Assembly: GCA_015179125.1 (NCBI GenBank) | Contig: WHVA01000265.1 | Location: 86,807-150,806 of the forward strand | Direction: 5' to 3' | Source of the DNA: Gautieria morchelliformis | Lineage: Eukaryota; Basidiomycota; Agaricomycetes; Gomphales; Gomphaceae | DNA: 64,000 nucleotides | Part shown: piece by piece, positions 12,783-24,775 of the stretch | How positions within the stretch are numbered: the stretch's first letter is position 1 | How the letters are laid out: the number at the start of each line of letters is the position of its first letter | The notes under the pieces: generated by a model | Seen by the model: only the letters and a program-made list of their open reading frames with translations | Databases searched by the model: none | Told to the model about the DNA's origin: nothing | Position numbers and translations under genes: made by a program

Positions 12783-15700
12783 TCAAGTCCGCAGAGCGGT
12801 CACTCTTAAGCTCTCCTTCAGGCGATCCCGATCACGCTCATTCGGTGTCGGAGGTATTGAAAGGGACGGAGATGCAGGCCGTGTGATAGCAGGTGTGGTA
12901 GGCTGGCTTCTGTTGTGCTGCAGATGTGCGCGTATTAAATGTCCGGCGGCCAAAGCGCTCATCAGCGATAGTTCGCCCGCCATCACTGCTGCAGCAATAA
13001 TCCGTGCGAGCCGGCGTGCATTGGCTCCAGGCGATGTAGGGTGTGCGCCTCGCAAGCCCAGCACGTCAAGAACTGCCTGCTGGGGTGCCAGGACGGTCCC
13101 ACCGCCGACAGTTCCGACTTCAATGGAAGGCATAGTAACAGTAATCAGTAAGTCCTCGCCGTTGTTAGTTCTGAAGACATCCGGATCAACGAATGAAATT
13201 GAAGGTTAGTTGGATCACTTACGGCTCCATCAACGTCATGCACATTGAACTCTCTACATTTTGAGCTGGGTCTTGTCCCGTTGCGAGAAACATAGCAGTG
13301 AGAATATTAGCAGCATGTGCGTTGAACCCGCCGATGCTTCCTGCCATGGCGCTGCCAACCAAATTCTTCTTGGTGTTTAGATGACAGAGTGCTTCGACGG
13401 TCGTCTTGAGGACGCTCTTGACGACCTTACCAGGCACAACAGCTTCAGCAACTACACTCTTGCCTCGGCCCTCAATCCAGTTGATAGCAGCAGGCTTCTT
13501 GTCCGTACAGTAGTTGCCAGAGAGCGCAAGGACTTGCATTTCGGGGAATCGGGATTGCACGACTTCGAGGGCACGCTCAACCCCTTTACTGATCATGTTC
13601 ATTCCCATCGCGTCTCCTGTTGTCGTCGCGAAACGAACATAGAGCGTTCGCCCGGCCAATGCAGATTTGAGACTTTGCAGTCGTGCAAAACGACTGGTCG
13701 AGTCGAATGCCTCGCAGATAAGTGACGAACCCTCCGTAGAATCAATCCATGCTTTGGCACGGGCAGCGTTGACAACACTAGGGAACTCCAGGGCAGGGCC
13801 ACGTGTCATTCCATCTTTGGTGATCACAGTAGTAACTCCACCACCTGCATTAAGCGCCTTGCATCCACGAGAGGTCGAAGCTACGAGGGTGCCTTCAGCC
13901 GTGGCCATTGGAATTGGGTACGATTTGCCATCGATACGTAGCGGTCCGGCGATACCAAGTGGAATGGGCATGTAACCAACAACATTTTCACAACATGCAC
14001 CAAGGACCCGGGAATAATCGTAGTCAGCCATAGGTACCAAAGAGCCTTCTAATGAATTAGTATCCGAAGCGCGAGCTGTACAGATACAAATCAGGACATG
14101 GTTCACAGAGCAAGGACTAACTACTCACAAATCAACGCCCTCCGCACCTTCACAGCCCTTTCAAAGTCACGAAGGACTTTCTCGAGGGCATAGGCGGCGA
14201 TCTTTCCTTTCTGTGCAAGCATGATAACCTCTTCGTCACTGAGTTTGTCAACGCCGTCCGGGCCACTCTCGAAGATGTTGAGACACTCCTCGAAGGGGCG
14301 CACACCCTCGGGTATTTCAATCAACCGTTTACCCGTTTCCACAGTCGCAGGACTAAGGGCAACTGTAGTTACATCCGGCGAGGATGCGACAGAAATTTGA
14401 GGAGTAGGATATGTGGTAGATGAGGGTGGAGTAGGAAGTACGATTGATGATGGCGGAGTGGCTCGCACACGGTGGATGAATGACTCCGTAGAGGCCTCAG
14501 TAACAATCTGCTTCGCAGTCACTGGCTCATCCGCGTAAATAACCTCCTGGACGGTCGTCCGTTCTTTAGCAACGTCGTCTTCTTGTGGCCTTGCAAGTGA
14601 TTTAACGTTCTCCGCTCTTCGCTCACTACTCCTCGCTGCTGCGGCTGCGAGCCCCTTGAGCAAATACCCGTTCAAGAAGACGCTGAGGGCCAAGGCGAAC
14701 ACAATCCATTTACTCAGAATTGGATCGCCAACGAAGCTCGTCCAGCTACTCATGAAGCTTTCGAACCCCGCACCAAATGACCGGGAAGTACGAGAGATCG
14801 GTGGAAGGACACGCAAGTTAATCGGTGGCGCCACCTTCACTAGCATACGGGACCCTGAGAAGGATGTGTGAAGGTCTGCCTCCTCACTTAGTCGTGTTAA
14901 TACGTCCATCCAGGAAGGAGCAGTAATGTCAACCTTGCGCAAAACACCGGGTTGGATGCCGTCGGCGGCGGGATGTGTTGCGTGTGTGTGATGCCGTGCA
15001 ATGGCGGTATCAGGTGTAAGAGTTGTGCACAGGTTGAGGATGTGGAGGGTGAGGAAGGAGATAATGAGAAGGAGTTTGAGTCGTGCGGCAGGGTTCTCGG
15101 GTTCTTTGTCCATATACTCATTGTTGCTCTGAGTCTGGGTTGAAGTACTGAGAGTACCCTTTTCACCAAAGAGGGCGCGAGAAATGCGCTGAGGTAGCCG
15201 TAGCGGCATGGCAGGGGAGGGTGCGGAGGCTCTGAGAGCTTTGATGCGATGTACTTCAACCAGTACGGTGAGAATAGCCACGTAAAATGTGAAGAGTGAA
15301 ATGCAGTCGAATGTCAAAATGAGCGCGGCGAGGGCACAGAATTCCTTGAGTCCTGTAACTCTGCTAGAGGCGCCGACTAGCAGAACGATGACCTCGATCG
15401 CATAGTCACGCACGATGGACCCGCCCACCTGCTCGACGGCATCTAGAACGACTTCACGAGCGGATTTGATCGGGGATTGTGACGAAGAAGAAATAAATGC
15501 TGAAAATTGGGGGTGGGAGAAGACAGCACGTGCAAGCTGATGTGCCTTGTCGAAACCAATAGCGATAACGAAGAAAGGAAGTGCTTCCGAAAGGCAAATA
15601 GGATCCAATGGAATAGCGAGATAAAGCGCAACGGGGAGTGAAATGATGAAGGCGGTGATGGACGAAGCAATCATGGAAGTGGGAAGCCAAAGGTTGGATC

Positions 15701-16478
15701 CAAGTTTGCGGCCTGAAAGGAATAGTCTGATGAAAGTTGCATGCATGAGAATGTAACCGAGTAGGACGACAAGAATGTCGGCACTGTCAGCTTGCTTGGG
15801 TCAAAGTCAATAGTGAAGAGCCTGGCAGTACATTAATTAACGTACCTTGGTCAAATCCCAGAAACGAACGATTAGGGCTCTGGCAGCATAAGCTACCCAC
15901 TTGCCACTGCGCATCTCGCCAATAGACTCCGTCTGAGTGGGTTCAACCTGGAATCGAGCGATGGAAGAATTTCCAGGTAGCGGAGCTTGGTGGAGCGCCG
16001 ATGACCATTCCTCGCGAGCACCAGGTTTGAATGCAAGTGTGAGAGATTCGGGTTGCTCCGACGTGAAGCATTCGCCATCAACCCTGTAGCACAAGGATCG
16101 TGCGTATGTGTGCCCATCTTTGGTTTGAAAGTCATGTATAAGGTGCTGTGTAACGTTTTCAATTGATTCCTGCAAGGAATCACGAGACGCATTAGATTGA
16201 GGTGATTTAAAAACAACCCGAAGGAGCTCTGCAACAGGGGAGGAGTCCTTGTCGGGAACGGTGACCCAAGCATCGGATCCTGGAGCTCGTAGAGCATACG
16301 CTGGTCTTAGAGTATGTGAGATAGAAGGAAGAGCGAGGAAGGCGGAGTGCTTGATAGCGTGAACTATGTGAAAGTAGGCGAGAGTAGTGAAGACGAAGGA
16401 GGCCACGATAGTTTCTATGGGGAACTTGGACGACCTGTAGGCGAGAGGTCGTATTAAGGGACGTACAATCCCGAGCAT
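12783..16478 (-). CDS. HMG1: HMG-CoA reductase with sterol-sensing domain
   Basis: Rate-limiting enzyme of the mevalonate/ergosterol pathway, an endoplasmic reticulum membrane protein that reduces HMG-CoA with NADPH. Four exons (16478-15846, 15794-14129, 14075-13223, 13170-12783) join in frame to 1179 residues. The N-terminal half is membrane-embedded; a sterol-sensing segment begins around [18 protein letters not shown]. The catalytic half carries [36 protein letters not shown], the DKK lysine site and, near the end, [13 protein letters not shown] with the catalytic histidine. The sterol-sensing segment suggests feedback control of stability. Nothing is missing. A decayed second copy of the catalytic region lies just upstream (about 16729-17700). 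Confidence 0.96.
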
Positions 16479-16728
16479 GGTGGGCAGAGGCTACAGTGCT
16501 CGCAGCTCGGTATGAGCGGGGGAGTAATAAAGATCTGTGTGAGGCCACTCCTGGTTTATTATATGTTGAAAGGGCGCCTGTGGACCCTTATCCTCATTTG
16601 ATAACTTTGTCACGGCGCGCACAGCTGCACCGTCTTTGTTACTGCCGGTGTGAAAACTGATCTCGATCCTCATACATACTTGGATGTTTAGTGACTGACT
16701 TTCGGTAATTGTCAAACGGGTCCTGCCG

Positions 16729-17700
16729 CTACCAACCTATCGCTCTTCCGTGCTGTTCTTGGACGTACCGGTATCCAGTCGCTCTCGTTAAACCGGATCT
16801 ATCTCCTTGGAGTTCCGTGTCTCCCTGCAGTAGTTTGCGGACCGGAGTGGCTATCAAGGATCGAACTACCCCTGAGCGCCTTCGATGCTCCTCGTCGCAG
16901 ACCTGTATGTTCGTGGAGCTGTTCTTGTCTAGAGATGTTCGGATAGCGGACTGCCGCCAGCATGCATGTCCGTCCAACGGTAACACAATAGCAGACATCC
17001 GGATTGCTTTGGCTCCAGGCGACACCTGAAGGCCAACTGAAGCTTAGGGTTTGAGCGTCCCGCCCGTTCCCACTATTTCAGTCTGTTATCACGACTTCCC
17101 TGCGCACAAAACGGGTATACGAATATGCCAATATTATTGTGTAAACGCCGCGCGACGAGTAGCTCTTCGTCCCATGTTGTCCATCTATCGTGCACAGTAT
17201 CGACCTTCAAATTCCGTTCTGATTCACCCGGCTAAACTACACTCCGTGGTTTCCCTGGTTGTCCCCGGGCATGTCTACAATCTAAGGACTTAGGAGATCC
17301 TCCCTCCCAAGTGGAACAGCTTGAATAACGTTAAATGGTATGCCTTAGGCTCATTGATACGATGTTTGTCCTCTTCAACTGCTGGTATAGAATTATAGCT
17401 GCTTTGGAAATTTACGCGTCTTTACACGCTGGATAGACTCTGCTTAACGTAAGCCACGTATATCCATAACGTGGCTAATTGGACCTCTCAGCCTGCGAGG
17501 TGCCTACCTGACGTGCCCATGTTATGCGTCCACCGGTTAACGCGTCAGCCAAGGCTTTCACCAGAGGCAAAATTAAAATGGCATCTATACTTGCTGTATG
17601 TACTGTGCTGAATCACATGCAACAACACAGCGCTGAGGCGCGACGTAGCGGCAACTTGCATGTCGAGGTACAGCCCTTGCGTGCCATGCAAAGGAGCGAT
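16729..17700 (-). pseudogene. decayed relic of HMG-CoA reductase catalytic region
   Basis: In the same order and strand as HMG1, short islands resemble its catalytic exons. SPGAKAIRMSA at about 17023-16991 matches [11 protein letters not shown] of the intact gene, and the 14 bases TTGGCTCCAGGCGA are identical at 17009-17022 and 13021-13034. A TEIVGTGGT island near 17080 resembles the [10 protein letters not shown] motif. A MQV-containing island near 17650 resembles PEMQVLALS. The reading frame is full of stops and shifts, so it cannot make an enzyme. Similarity was judged by eye and is weak outside these islands. Confidence 0.45.
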
Positions 17701-18170
17701 CACTTCCTTATAGTAAATATTATCACGTGTGGAGGTGCCCTAGTCCCGAGATCGGGTCACGGCAAGTACTCTGTCAGTTACCGGTAGCTTCTCCCAACTA
17801 GGACACCTGTATGCATCCTATTACCGTGTTCCGGCTCCAAATATCACTCTAGTCGCGACACCCTCTCCGGAGACGTCACGACGCTTTGAGCCTAGCTACT
17901 GCACTCCTCGAGTTGATTAACTGTTATCCGCCGAGTCCCCCAGTTCCACGGCCATGTCGTCTGTCAGACATGCTTCACTGAACCATGGCCGTGGAACGCA
18001 GCCTGCCCAAGGCAAACCTCCGACAGGCTCTCGCAACAACTTCCGACAAGCTCTCGCAACAACCTCCAACGTAGATAAAGAACAATCATACTCATCTTCT
18101 TCCGAACTCAGATATCACTGCGCTCACAGGTTATGGGCCCCGCGCCGTAGTCGAAGGAGAGATCATCGCC

Positions 18171-19260
18171 ATGTCAGATTCAGAAGCGGAAAACCGCACG
18201 AAGAGCACGAAGCTCTCAAGCACAAACTACAACGTTTGGGCGGTAGCGCTACAAGGCGAACTAATGACTATCAATGCGTGGCGGATTATCACCGAGGAAT
18301 TCAAACGGCCAACCGACGCAGCAGAGGCTGAGAAATGGCTACTGAAAAAGGAGGAAGCGGCCGGCATCCTATTAAAATCCTTATCACCCACACAATACGT
18401 CCACGTTGAAGGCATAATGGACGATCCCATTGAGATGTGGAAGAGGCTAAGAGCAGCGCCCGGTCGCAAGTCGCAAACAGTCGATTCCACGCGATGAAAA
18501 AGCTGCTAAACGTACGAAAGGACGACGCCGAATCTCTTATAGACTATATCACCCGTGTTAACACTGCTACAAATGCTCTTATAGCCCTTGCACCGAATAC
18601 CCTAACCGTGCAAAACATTATCGATGAAATCGGCGTACACGCGGCGCTTACGGGACTCGATCAAGCTGAATATGGAGCCTTCACGTCCTCCCTCCTCCTG
18701 ATCAGCACCCTTGACCGTACCACCGTGGCCACAGCGTTCCGAAATGAAGACCTGAAACATCAGGCTTCTACGATCTCAACAGTAGCCGCACCGTCCACGA
18801 CTCGAAGCAAAAAGAGTACTATTCTTACGTGCGCAGTATGCAAAAAGCGAGGGCACCTGGCAGATCGCTGCTGGATCGCTCACTCAGAGCTTAGACCAGC
18901 ACGCAATGACAAGAGGAAGGCCGCAAATCAAGCCAGAGAGAGCGCCCCGAGCGAAAATACGCAGGAACTCGCTGGAAACGCGAATTTGCGGCGGTCTTTC
19001 CCTTCCCACGGCGACAATGCCAACTTACGCTGGAACACAGACACGGGAGCGACGAGCCATATGACTCCACACCGACACTGGCTCCGCAACTACGAGCCTT
19101 ACCACGTACCCATCCGATTAGCCACGAATGAAGTCGTTTATTCAACCGGAAAGGGACAGATTCTATTCACCCCTATAATTGACGGGAAAACAGCACAGGA
19201 CATCATTTTCTCGAACGTCCTACATGTACCAGCCCTCCAAAATGACTGCGTGCGGTATGG
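18171..19260 (+). pseudogene. Ty1/copia gag-protease fragment
   Basis: The N-terminal part of a copia polyprotein. A UBN2-type gag region starts MSDSEAENRTKSTKLSS and contains YNVWAVALQGEL. One frameshift lies near 18435-18475, after which the gag continues with FHAMKKLLNVRK. A CCHC zinc knuckle CAVCKKRGHLADRCW follows, then the aspartic protease motif WNTDTGATSHMTP and LHVPALQNDC. After about 19250 the similarity stops; there is no integrase, reverse transcriptase or RNase H, and no LTR was found on either side. A dead, truncated copy. Confidence 0.85.
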
Positions 19261-19716
19261 ATTCTCCTATGATTATGAGTTAAGAGCTTGGTATAGTATG
19301 AGACAATTCGACAGCGGATGATTGTTTTAAGAGATTCTGTTTTGCCGCAAGTTCAGTCAGGATGACACATGCGATGATGCCAGCATGGGCCCTTCGAAAT
19401 TCCGAAGAGGGGATTTAAGCGAAACTTTATTCAGAGGATTTGGAACTTGTATTACTGGTGCGTTAGTCCATCAACTATCCCTTGAGTTTTGCTCACCTCC
19501 GGTCTATAATGCTATTCCATCGTGTCTGCCTATGTTCTCCAGGGCCACTCGGTTTACCTTCGAGCTACCACACCCCCTTATTGCCAAATTGCCAGCCGCA
19601 CCCATTACTCTAAGACGCGCGATGTCCACACGCCTGCTCAACGTGAACAAAGAGATCTAGATTGATCACTCAAATTAAAACCTGTAGCCGCTGTGTTTAA
19701 GAATCGTTGATCTCCA

Positions 19717-20523
19717 ATGGTTATATTCAGTGTGCGTGATCTCTGGGACCGTTACCATGCTGTCCCAAAAGAGGCCATGACCCAAAAGAAAGCCATGACC
19801 AAAGGTGAATATTACGCCTCACATGGGACCTGCGCATTAAAGAGTACTTACTCGCACAGGATGAGGATTGCAAATACGCTTGTTCGTGAAATGGCCGTCC
19901 ACGGGGACGCCGAAGAGATGTCGTAATACAATTATCTCGAAGCACAAGGCAAGAAGGATGTTGTTGAACATAGCAAGAGTCTGTAACCATTCATGACACA
20001 TTGCCCTCGCTAATGCCGCTGTTATAGAGGAGCATCGTGAGATCAAAAACCTTGTCTATGAGGCTGACACGACTTCATCGGCCAAAGATGATTATGATGA
20101 GATACTTTCTAGGGCTGTGAATGCATTTGATAAGCATGCAGCAGAAGAGGAGAAAGGAATTCTGGTTGAGATGGAGAAGACGCTTTCTGCGGAGACAAGT
20201 GATGTAAGTACTCTTTCTTGGGCGTACTTATTACATGTGACCCCTGTTGATCACCAACTCCCTTGGGCACAAATGTAACCACAGTTTGAAGCTCGCAAAT
20301 TCCTCGCTGCGCGCGAGACAGCACCCCCGCGACCTCATCCGACTGCTCCCCAAACCGGAGGCACGCTACAGGAAGCTGCAGCTGCGCAGGCTAAGGTCCC
20401 CGACAGGCTCGTGAACTTTATGCGTCGTGTAGATTACGTCGATCTGAAGGTCAATGCGCTTATACTCGAATTTTCACTAATCTTACCTTTGAAATCTATT
20501 AGTTCAATCACCCAGGTATTTAG
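19717..20523 (+). pseudogene. hemerythrin (HHE) domain gene, damaged
   Basis: Hemerythrin-like cation-binding proteins are small cytosolic four-helix bundles that hold a di-iron site. The frame contains IANTLVREMAVHGDAEE, then EEHREIKNLVYEAD, DDYDEILSRAVNAF and KHAAEEEKGIL, giving the His/Glu pattern of the family. A first intron (donor at about 19972) and two more (GTAAGT at about 20201, GTCAAT at about 20460) are spliced in frame, ending FNHPGI and TAG at 20523. A TAA at 19924-19926 breaks the first exon, and the N-terminus appears frameshifted near 19850. Either a recent pseudogene or a local sequence error; all three introns look usable. Confidence 0.65.
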
Positions 20524-22060
20524 ATTAGGCATGACGTGGTGTAAGACACGTACAACAGACACCAAAAGATACACGAAGCATACGTTCAATCAGACATGTC
20601 CTAGGCACATGCAAGTGTCAAGTCTCACGTCGCAGGTACATACCAAGGTGTCCAACACGTCCCTACGTTAAGTATTAACGAAGAGTTTCTCCTCCGAGTT
20701 GCCGAATGGCCCAAGAGCATGATCGATTCTTTAAACAAAAGAGGTCCCACGCAAGTCGGCCTCGTGCGTGGACCTCTGATTAAAATTCGGGTTATATGAT
20801 CATGTCTTCCGCAAATGAAGAGTTTCTTGTGATTTTTTCCTGGTCGTCGCTCTCTGAGAAAGTCATACAAAAAGTAGTCATTAGTACAGGGTTGCACCCT
20901 AGGCTACACTTTCGGACATCCTAATGCGGAAGACAGTCTTACTAGTAGCGGACTTCGGAACCCAAATGCGGAACGCTTCCTGAAACTCCCACGACCAAAA
21001 ACGAGTGATAATAGAAACATCATGATGTACACCGAGGACAACAAGACCATCCGATGAAGATTGTTAGCTACCGGTATAGCGTGGATGAAGTTAACAGTTA
21101 AGTGTCTTCTTGGTAGCCGTCTGTGGGACTTATCGTGTTTTCATTTACGATCTCGATAAGCAAAGACTTTGTTGCGCCTGAAACGAGACGTCACAAGTGT
21201 GGACTGCGTCATGTGTCCTTAGGTAAATCCTCTAGGGTTTGCCAATGTGGCCTGCCCATACCCGTCTGTTGTGAGTCATGATACCAACTGCAGCTCATGT
21301 TCTCTACGGTTAGGTTTGCAAATAAGCGAGCGGTAATTATGAATAACATAGCTTAGGAGTTCCGGTGAGTACCCGTGGCTTGCCACTCTATTGTTCTTCT
21401 TCAGTCTACAACAAGTTACGATATTGAAGTGACGCTTGTCCCAAATACCTTCCGGTCGGTTATTCACTGACCAAACAACTATCTTAACTGCATAACTGCC
21501 AACACAACCGGTGTGACTGGATGGGGCGAACAAAAGCTGCTGGCACAACCACTTGGCTGTATTCAGAGGTCCGAATCGATGCTTCTATTCTTTCTTTGTG
21601 GCTTGCGCCAAGATTCACCCCCGTAATGTCTTTACCAGAATGAGGGCCCAGGCCTTGGCGCTGTTGAACCTAGGGCCGTCAGGGCTAGACCTCTCAGACG
21701 CTGTGGATGTGGATGGTCACAAAGTTCCTGGGCAGACATGTGCCTTGCAAGATTCACCTCCGTGATATCTTTACCAGTTTGAGGGGATGCGTTCTTGAGC
21801 CTGACGGCCCTAGGCGTGGATGGTCACGCAGAGGACAAGTCTCGCTAGTAGGTTCTAAAGTAATGTTTTTTGTTTCATCCGTTGCTGCAATTGGCGGCTT
21901 TTCTGTGACCATTCGTAGCGAGCCCTAAGAAAAAGATTCACGCATAATGTTCTTAGTCACAATAGCCTTTGTCGTGTAAATTAAATAGCCGAATGTTCAC
22001 CGTCCTGCTCAATTCCAGTGCAAGGGGACTGCCGGTATCTAGCAGACCTACCACGAGGAT
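20524..22060. other. gene-poor stretch with local repeats
   Basis: No recognised gene. A bulged 13-bp hairpin lies at about 20741-20777 (arms AGAGGTC/GACCTCT and CACGCA/TGCGTG). Between about 21603 and 21830 two similar blocks begin CAAGATTCACCCCCGTAAT and CAAGATTCACCTCCGTGAT; inside them a 15-mer occurs in opposite orientation (21669-21683 and 21800-21814). Confidence 0.5.
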
Positions 22061-22063
22061 TTG

Positions 22064-22107
22064 CTAGTTAGACTTAGACCACACATGTGGGGTGTGCGTC
22101 TAACTAG
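22064..22107. repeat. inverted repeat upstream of prolyl-tRNA synthetase
   Basis: CTAGTTAGAC at 22064-22073 is mirrored by GTCTAACTAG at 22098-22107, with the palindrome CACATGTG in the loop. It lies about 70 bases before the ATG of the next gene. It could be a regulatory site or an old element end; nothing else supports either. Confidence 0.5.
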
Positions 22108-22177
22108 ATTACACTTTGGTGCCGTCGAGTCACACATCTCGCGCTTTCCATCTGCCTTCCACACCCGCTCTCTCACC

Positions 22178-24254
22178 ATGGATCACGCCGTTAAGCTCTC
22201 AGCTCTGACTACTACCTCTACGCCCAAAAATAACCCCAAGGCAGCCCCCAAAAATAAGGAGGAGGGAAAAATAGCGGGGGCAATACAGATCGGTATCTTG
22301 TACAAGAAGGAAGTGGACTTTTCTGGATGGTATACCGACGTACGTTGTATTTTTTGGACTCTTACAACTCTACTCATAACTTTTGTGTCTCCCAGGTCTT
22401 GCTCAAAGCTGATATGTTGGATTATTACGACGTCAGCGGTTGTTATATCTTAAAACCGTGGTCCTACAGTATTTGGGAGTCTATCCAGGGTAGCGTGTAA
22501 TCATTTCAATCGAAGTGTATCCGATCTGATTCCTGTTAAGAATGGTTTAATGCTCAGATCAAACTCCTTGGTGTCGAGAACGCGTACTTCCCGATGTTTG
22601 TGTCTTCGAAGGTTCTGGAGCGGGAGAAGGATCACATCGAAGGTTTTGCACCCGAGGTTGCCTGGGTTACTCGAGCGTGAGCATTTTTCTCGTCAGGTCG
22701 TTACGTTGATTAATCCCTGTCTCTCAGTGGAAACACTGAGCTAGAGGAGCACCTGGCCATTCGTCCCACCTCCGAGACAGCCATGTATCCCTGTGCGTCG
22801 TTTTTTTTCGCTGTGAAGCCCGTATTAATGAAATCTCGCGTCCCAGACTACGCAAAATGGATAAAGAGTCACCGTGATCTTCCTCTGAGGCTCAACCAGT
22901 GGAACAGTGTCGTTCGCTGGGAGTTCAAAAACCCTCGTGAGGCTTCATTTCCTTGGAGGAGTTATATCCATAGTCTGATGAATCCTATAGAACCGTTCTT
23001 GCGAACGCGCGAGTTCTTGTGGCAAGAAGGTCACACAGCACATCTGCACAAAGAAGAGGCTGATGTTGAAGTACGAGAAATTCTTGATTTGTACCGCCGT
23101 GTGTACGAGGAGCTGCTTGCTGTCCCCGTTATTCCAGGCGTCAAGTCTGAGAAGGAAAAATTTGCCGGTGGCTTATATACCACGACTGTGGAGGGCTTCA
23201 TCCCCACCACCGGGCGCGGTATTCAAGGGGGAACATCGCATGCACTCGGGCAGAACTTCAGTAAGATGTTCAACATTGTAGTCGAGGATCCGAACGCTTC
23301 TGCTCAGGGCAAGGACGAGAAGGGAGACACGGACCCTAATGCAGGCAAGCTATTCGTGTGGCAAAATAGTTGGGGATTGTCCACAAGGGTTATCGGCGTG
23401 ATGGTAATGATACACGGTGACAACAAGGGGCTGGTTTTGCCCCCGCGAGTAGCATCCTTCCAGGTTGTTGTCGTCCCCTGCGGGCTGACAGCCAAGTCGG
23501 ATCACGATGCGATCTACAAAAGCTGCAAAGACCTGGTTACAATCCTCCGCAAAGCAGGCATCAGATCCAAAGCTGATCTCAGGGAAGGTTACACCCCGGG
23601 GTACAAATTTAACGACTGGGAGCAGAAGGTAAAAGTTTCTTGTGTATGAGAATCTACAACTGACCCAGCATCCCAGGGTGTCCCTATTCGTCTTGAAGTT
23701 GGCCCCGCAGATATTGCAAAAAAGCAGGCGCTCTCGGTCCGCCGCGATAACGCCGTCAAAGCACCCATTCCGCTGGATGGCATCGGCAATGCCGTCACGA
23801 CATTGCTCAACGAAATCCAGAGCGACATGTTTGCCCGCGCCAAGGAAACGTTTGATTCGCGTATCAAGACAGTTACGGCCTGGGAGGATGTAGTCCCCAC
23901 CCTTGATGGCAAGAATATCGTCGTCATGCCGTGGTGCGAGGTCGAGGCGTGCGAGGATGACATCAAGGAACGCAGCGGTCGCGCGTAAGTCTTGTTTCTT
24001 CTGCTCGTCCGTTCCCGTTGTTGAGGGCTACTGTTAGGTCTGAGCCGCAGGACGAGCGTGCCCCGTCGGCGGGTGCAAAGTCCCTCGCGATTCCGTTCGA
24101 TCAAGAACGGTGGCCGGCTATTGAGAAGAACAAGACCATGTGCCCGGCATGCGGGAAACCGGCCAGTCGATGGACAATGTTTGGTCGGTCCTACTGTGAG
24201 TTGCGGCATCTTGTGACCTTTATGCAAATTGTAACCTGGTATCTTGCTGCAGGA
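22178..24254 (+). CDS. prolyl-tRNA synthetase, cytosolic
   Basis: Class II aminoacyl-tRNA synthetase of the archaeal/eukaryotic type that charges tRNA-Pro. The ATG at 22178 begins [15 protein letters not shown]. Exons join to give [93 protein letters not shown] and [12 protein letters not shown], all hallmarks of the family. The C-terminal zinc region has two cysteine pairs (CEVEAC and CPAC) and ends FGRSY, the usual terminal Tyr. The last intron splits the stop codon (T at 24195, GA at 24253-24254). No N-terminal editing domain is present. Introns are about 50-70 bases. Intact. Confidence 0.93.
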
Positions 24255-24257
24255 TAA

Positions 24258-24775
24258 TTAGAAATACCCGTGGCGGGGTCATCTTAGTACCTAATTTTGT
24301 TTCTTCATCGTATATTCTCACCTTTGGGGATTACAGTACACGTCGAAGCTCGGCATGCAACTTGAGGGAGGCGTTGCATAGAGAATGGTCACATACAGTG
24401 GCTTTAACTAGCCTTAGATGCTACGACCTGTCCCGTGTAGTATGATGTGCCTGTCACTCTGAAAAATATCATGAATTGGACCAGCCAGCCAGTTCGAGGC
24501 ACCTTGTGGGATCAGGATCCTTAATTTTAAATCTTTTCGTTTGCCAATTCGTTTGCTTTTGTGAAAATGCACGAAGGGGCGTGAGTTACTTTACCTAAAT
24601 ACCTGCCCAGCACTACCTGACGCCGGGCCGTGCATCAATACTGATGGATGATACTGAGTATCATAAAAAAATGTGCGTTATATGTGCTAATGTTGGAATA
24701 CTTGGAAAGCAAGACAGAAATAAAGCAGTCCAGTTAAAACAGTAAGAAGTCCGAGGTAAAGTCAACATATCGATC
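24258..24775. other. intergenic, nothing recognised
   Basis: Between the ends of two convergent genes. No frame, RNA gene or window repeat noticed. Confidence 0.5.
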
